From Muribaculaceae bacterium (GTDB taxonomy: Bacteria; Bacteroidota; Bacteroidia; Bacteroidales; Muribaculaceae), in assembly GCA_022511505.1 (NCBI GenBank), contig JAFLTK010000263.1, positions 1-7,923 of the forward strand: a stretch of 7,923 bases of DNA, read 5' to 3'. Within the stretch, counting starts at the first letter, position 1; each line of letters opens with the position of its first letter. The notes below the pieces were generated by a model that worked only from the letters and a program-made list of their open reading frames with translations, made no database searches and was not told the origin of the DNA. This document shows positions 6,801 to 7,923 of the stretch, in pieces. The translations under genes were made by a program, and so were the position numbers.

Positions 6801-7293
6801 ATTGAAACATATTGTTGACGCCATAGATGATAGCCTCATTGTCATCGAGTTCCACCTCATAGTTTCCGGTCAGTTCGGCCTCGCGCGCAAAGGTGCGCAA
6901 GATGGTCTGGAAAAAGGCATCGATGGTGCTGACGGTGAAGAAACTGTAGTCGTTGAGGATGGCGCCGAGAGCAACGCGGGCCGCCGCGGCGAGGTCGTCC
7001 TCGGTGCAACCGAAGAGTGTGCAGAGGTCGCCAAGATAGTTGCTTTTTTCTGTATAACCCGGCTCAAGGCCCGCAATGAGTGCAATCTCGTGGATTATGC
7101 GCTTTTTCATTTCCTCGGTAGCCTTGACGGTAAAGGTGATGGCGAGGATGTGGCGATGGAGGCTGTTGGGATTTTTGTTGAGGCGATATCTGCCGGTCTC
7201 GGGGTCATATTTGCCGAGAATTATCTTGATGTATTCAAAGGCGAGCGTGTAGGTTTTGCCCGAGCCCGCCGAGGCTCTATAAATATTCAGCAT
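3808..7293 (-). CDS. addA: AddA/RecB-like UvrD-family helicase-nuclease
   Basis: A 1161-residue superfamily 1 helicase fused to a RecB-type nuclease, the AddA layout. Helicase motifs in order: Walker A ASAGSGKT (7-14); motif Ia ITFTVKATEEM (52-62), where the common Asn is Val56; STIDAFFQ (122-129), the AddA/RecB equivalent of TIHSFC; Walker B LIDEFQDTS (432-440); motif III GDVKQCIYRFR (465-475); motif IV NYRSAREIV (505-513); motif V VMTIHKAKGLEFP (788-800); motif VI YVALTRAK (872-879). The C-terminal PD-(D/E)XK nuclease shows GNAIHAI (H1026), RPDRVV (D1101), DYKTG (D1115, K1117) and QVTGY (1130-1134), so it looks catalytically intact. Known role: with an AddB partner it unwinds and trims double-strand DNA ends for RecA-dependent repair. 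AddB is not in the window. The gene starts 10 bases after the YciH-like stop, so the two are probably co-transcribed. Confidence 0.93.
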   Translation of the reverse strand: MLNIYRASAGSGKTYTLAFEYIKIILGKYDPETGRYRLNKNPNSLHRHILAITFTVKATEEMKKRIIHEIALIAGLEPGYTEKSNYLGDLCTLFGCTEDDLAAAARVALGAILNDYSFFTVSTIDAFFQTILRTFAREAELTGNYEVELDDNEAIIYGVNNMFQSLDEESIYADTPEERSRLARQRQLLRSWIFRYMNNKIEEGKSFDIFNRASNGHDEVVKLIDNVSTETFKIHFDRIMDYLKDTERINTFAIALANHVMDFRRGLAERFTALKKYIDANPGLYYAPAKVDKRGTLNKNAFEFVNKFQDSTVEITSSAATPLNIADDYLKFFSAYGQKSEFADDDRLRCLIVDAFGFYRDNLWTFVLIRSISKTLFILGLMERVYDNVNKFATDNNLILLSDTTSLLQKIISGDETPFVYERIGQYFNHFLIDEFQDTSRLQWENLRPLLNESLSKANDNLIIGDVKQCIYRFRDSDPTLLRNIGDDFPRDANPIKDNLEGNSNYRSAREIVTFNNTLFLNLGRALGHGDIYDHVVQPVPRKRADDHGHVKAIAFPYRDDEFKEKVLERIIVDINEALDHGFSPEHIAILVRRRSDGQDVINHIMENVDRVNYPGVRLVSDDAMGLGNAPIVRLIVSVLGYIAELDSESDKKKRQSAAQRIAHLINHFEHQLAELHDESAALASALSLIEDARLDDDEPFTAIDIQVAEVIKMTCLSLPSLVERITASFINADRAATDNLYISAFQDLVLDYSERNGSDLRAFLDWWSSTGKKAKVAGAVDPAAIRVMTIHKAKGLEFPVTIVPFVCEEIPKFRSPEWFETPPFDFIKDKDCIPPLVPIVPAAWMENIPVLGTRYKQLISEQTLDELNVIYVALTRAKQVLTVYLSAYRNPDPKKTSTSISLGRYVEDAIEKSTDAMVNSWIDSNPEARALAVPPLIPIADFGRPLVEETVESDKGNYKLKTVCYTIGEYPRFVQEKKTDRKAVDPTGRRAMPPYISSDRPDIWNKTRLDDPTINAAVERGNAIHAILSRIVRIGDIEKAVRNAVHQGIIHESEREEILHLLTTRLNEPDVKPWFEGFHRVLIERTISNVGGLHKHRRPDRVVWTSPSTIVVIDYKTGDMTKEAAHRVQVTGYINLLARITGASVTGYLWYLDTDTIRRV

Positions 7294-7303
7294 TGGGAGT
7301 TGT

Positions 7304-7657
7304 TCAGCCGAGTTTTACGTTGAAATTCATTTGGCGGAGCAGGTCGGCAACCTGACGGCAACGGTCGCCCTGAATAAGAATCTCGCCGTCGCGCTGACTG
7401 CCGCCGGTTCCGAGCGCGCGACGCAGCGACGCGGCGGTATCGGCAACGAGACGGCGGTCATCGTCGCTGTCATCGGGAAAGCCATAAACTAATGTGGCGA
7501 CTTTGCCGGCACGTCCTTTGGTGGAGCGGACAACGTGGAGAGTGAAATCGGGGCGGGAAGGTTGTTGCGCGGTAGCCTCAACGTCGGCAGGCGTGGTGTC
7601 GTCGCCGACAGGGAGCGAATCGCGCAATGCTCCCAGAGCGTTCATCCAATCATTCAT
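7304..7657 (-). CDS. yciH: SUI1/eIF1-family translation initiation factor-like protein (YciH-like)
   Basis: A 117-residue protein whose C-terminal half is a SUI1/eIF1 domain. The markers are KGRAGKVATLVYGF (47-60), the loop LGTGGSQRDGEILIQGD (82-98) and the end DLLRQMNFNVKLG, all matching bacterial YciH-type proteins. The first 40 residues are a low-complexity acidic and polar tail. Bacterial YciH binds the small ribosomal subunit and affects start-site fidelity in vitro; its role in Bacteroidetes is not settled. The frame extends upstream to an ATG at 7762, but the added 35 residues are Pro/Thr-rich and overlap the preceding gene; starting at 7657 gives the usual family length and an ATGAATGA overlap with the upstream stop, suggesting translational coupling. 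The helicase gene begins 10 bases downstream. Confidence 0.9.
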   Translation of the reverse strand: MNDWMNALGALRDSLPVGDDTTPADVEATAQQPSRPDFTLHVVRSTKGRAGKVATLVYGFPDDSDDDRRLVADTAASLRRALGTGGSQRDGEILIQGDRCRQVADLLRQMNFNVKLG

Positions 7658-7923
7658 GGGAATGGTGTTCGTCGGTAAATTCGGGAATAGAGTCGTGGGA
7701 AAATCCGTCGGCGGTCCACTCGACGCCGGGCATTTGGTCGGCGCGGTCAAAGGTGTGTACAATCGCGGCGAGGAGGATGACGTTGCGCTGTTGCTCGACG
7801 GGGACCGAGCGATAGAATGTCATGGCCGAGTCGGTGTTCAGGTTCATGGCGTCACGCCAGCAGCGACATGCGCGGTCGATGCCGTCGCTATCGTCGCTGG
7901 CGTCGGCGAGTTGCATGTAGAGC
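7650..7923 (-). CDS. C-terminal part of an uncharacterised protein (runs off right edge)
   Basis: About 90 residues are open from the right edge to a TGA at 7650-7652. An ATG occurs at 7916, but the frame stays open to base 7923, so the real start may lie outside. The visible part has an acidic stretch (ADASDDSDGID), a predicted helical part (AMTFYRSVPVEQQRNVILLAAIVHTF) and a polar end (EFTDEHHSHE). There is no membrane segment or catalytic motif. I do not recognise the family; it lacks the nuclease motifs expected near the end of AddB. Its stop overlaps the YciH-like start by 8 bases, which argues that it is a real gene, co-transcribed and translationally coupled. Confidence 0.7.
   Translation of the reverse strand, partial: LYMQLADASDDSDGIDRACRCWRDAMNLNTDSAMTFYRSVPVEQQRNVILLAAIVHTFDRADQMPGVEWTADGFSHDSIPEFTDEHHSHE

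Noticed and set aside
6733..7323. 196-codon open frame on the plus strand
   Set aside because: It is antisense to the start of the helicase gene, including Walker A and motif Ia, and reaches into the end of the YciH-like gene. No domain, signal peptide or promoter supports it.
7658..7762. 35-residue N-terminal extension of the YciH-like protein
   Set aside because: It overlaps the upstream gene in another frame, is Pro/Thr-rich low-complexity sequence, and makes the protein longer than family members.

Overview
The window looks like chromosomal DNA from an anaerobic member of the Bacteroidales; Muribaculaceae would fit, but that is inference. The reasons are a SusC-type TonB-dependent receptor start, a two-domain rubrerythrin, a bacterial SUI1/YciH homologue, a Bacteroidetes-type AddA-like helicase-nuclease, a perfect TAnnTTTG -7 box, no useful Shine-Dalgarno sequences, and short AT-rich tandem repeats just upstream of start codons. 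Genes are moderately GC-rich and the spacers AT-rich. No mobile element, CRISPR array, tRNA or rRNA was found.

Layout. On the minus strand, 1-372 is the N-terminal part of a SusC-like outer membrane receptor that runs off the left edge. A 462-base divergent spacer (373-834) follows, with some GC-rich hairpins and a good promoter for the rightward genes. On the plus strand come a low-molecular-weight protein tyrosine phosphatase-like protein (835-1290), an unrecognised 317-residue cytoplasmic protein (1345-2298) preceded by a four-copy heptamer repeat, and rubrerythrin (2395-2976). The spacer 2977-3243 holds a terminator-like hairpin, a 12-bp near-perfect palindrome, a second heptamer repeat and a 100-base stretch without G made of eight 9-base AAC-rich units. 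This leads into a small exported beta-barrel protein (3244-3801). On the minus strand, converging on that gene with only 6 bases between stop codons, is a cluster read right to left: the C-terminal end of an unknown protein (7650-7923), a YciH/SUI1-family protein (7304-7657, overlapping its predecessor by 8 bases), and a 1161-residue AddA/RecB-like helicase-nuclease (3808-7293).

How they work together. The minus-strand cluster is tightly spaced and probably co-transcribed, joining a translation-initiation-factor-like protein to a double-strand-break repair enzyme. The phosphatase and the unknown protein may form a two-gene unit. Rubrerythrin is a stand-alone peroxide-defence gene. No genes here clearly form a new defence or metabolic system. 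The features most worth a second look are the unusual leader of the beta-barrel gene, the two heptamer repeats next to starts, and the unrecognised 317-residue protein.
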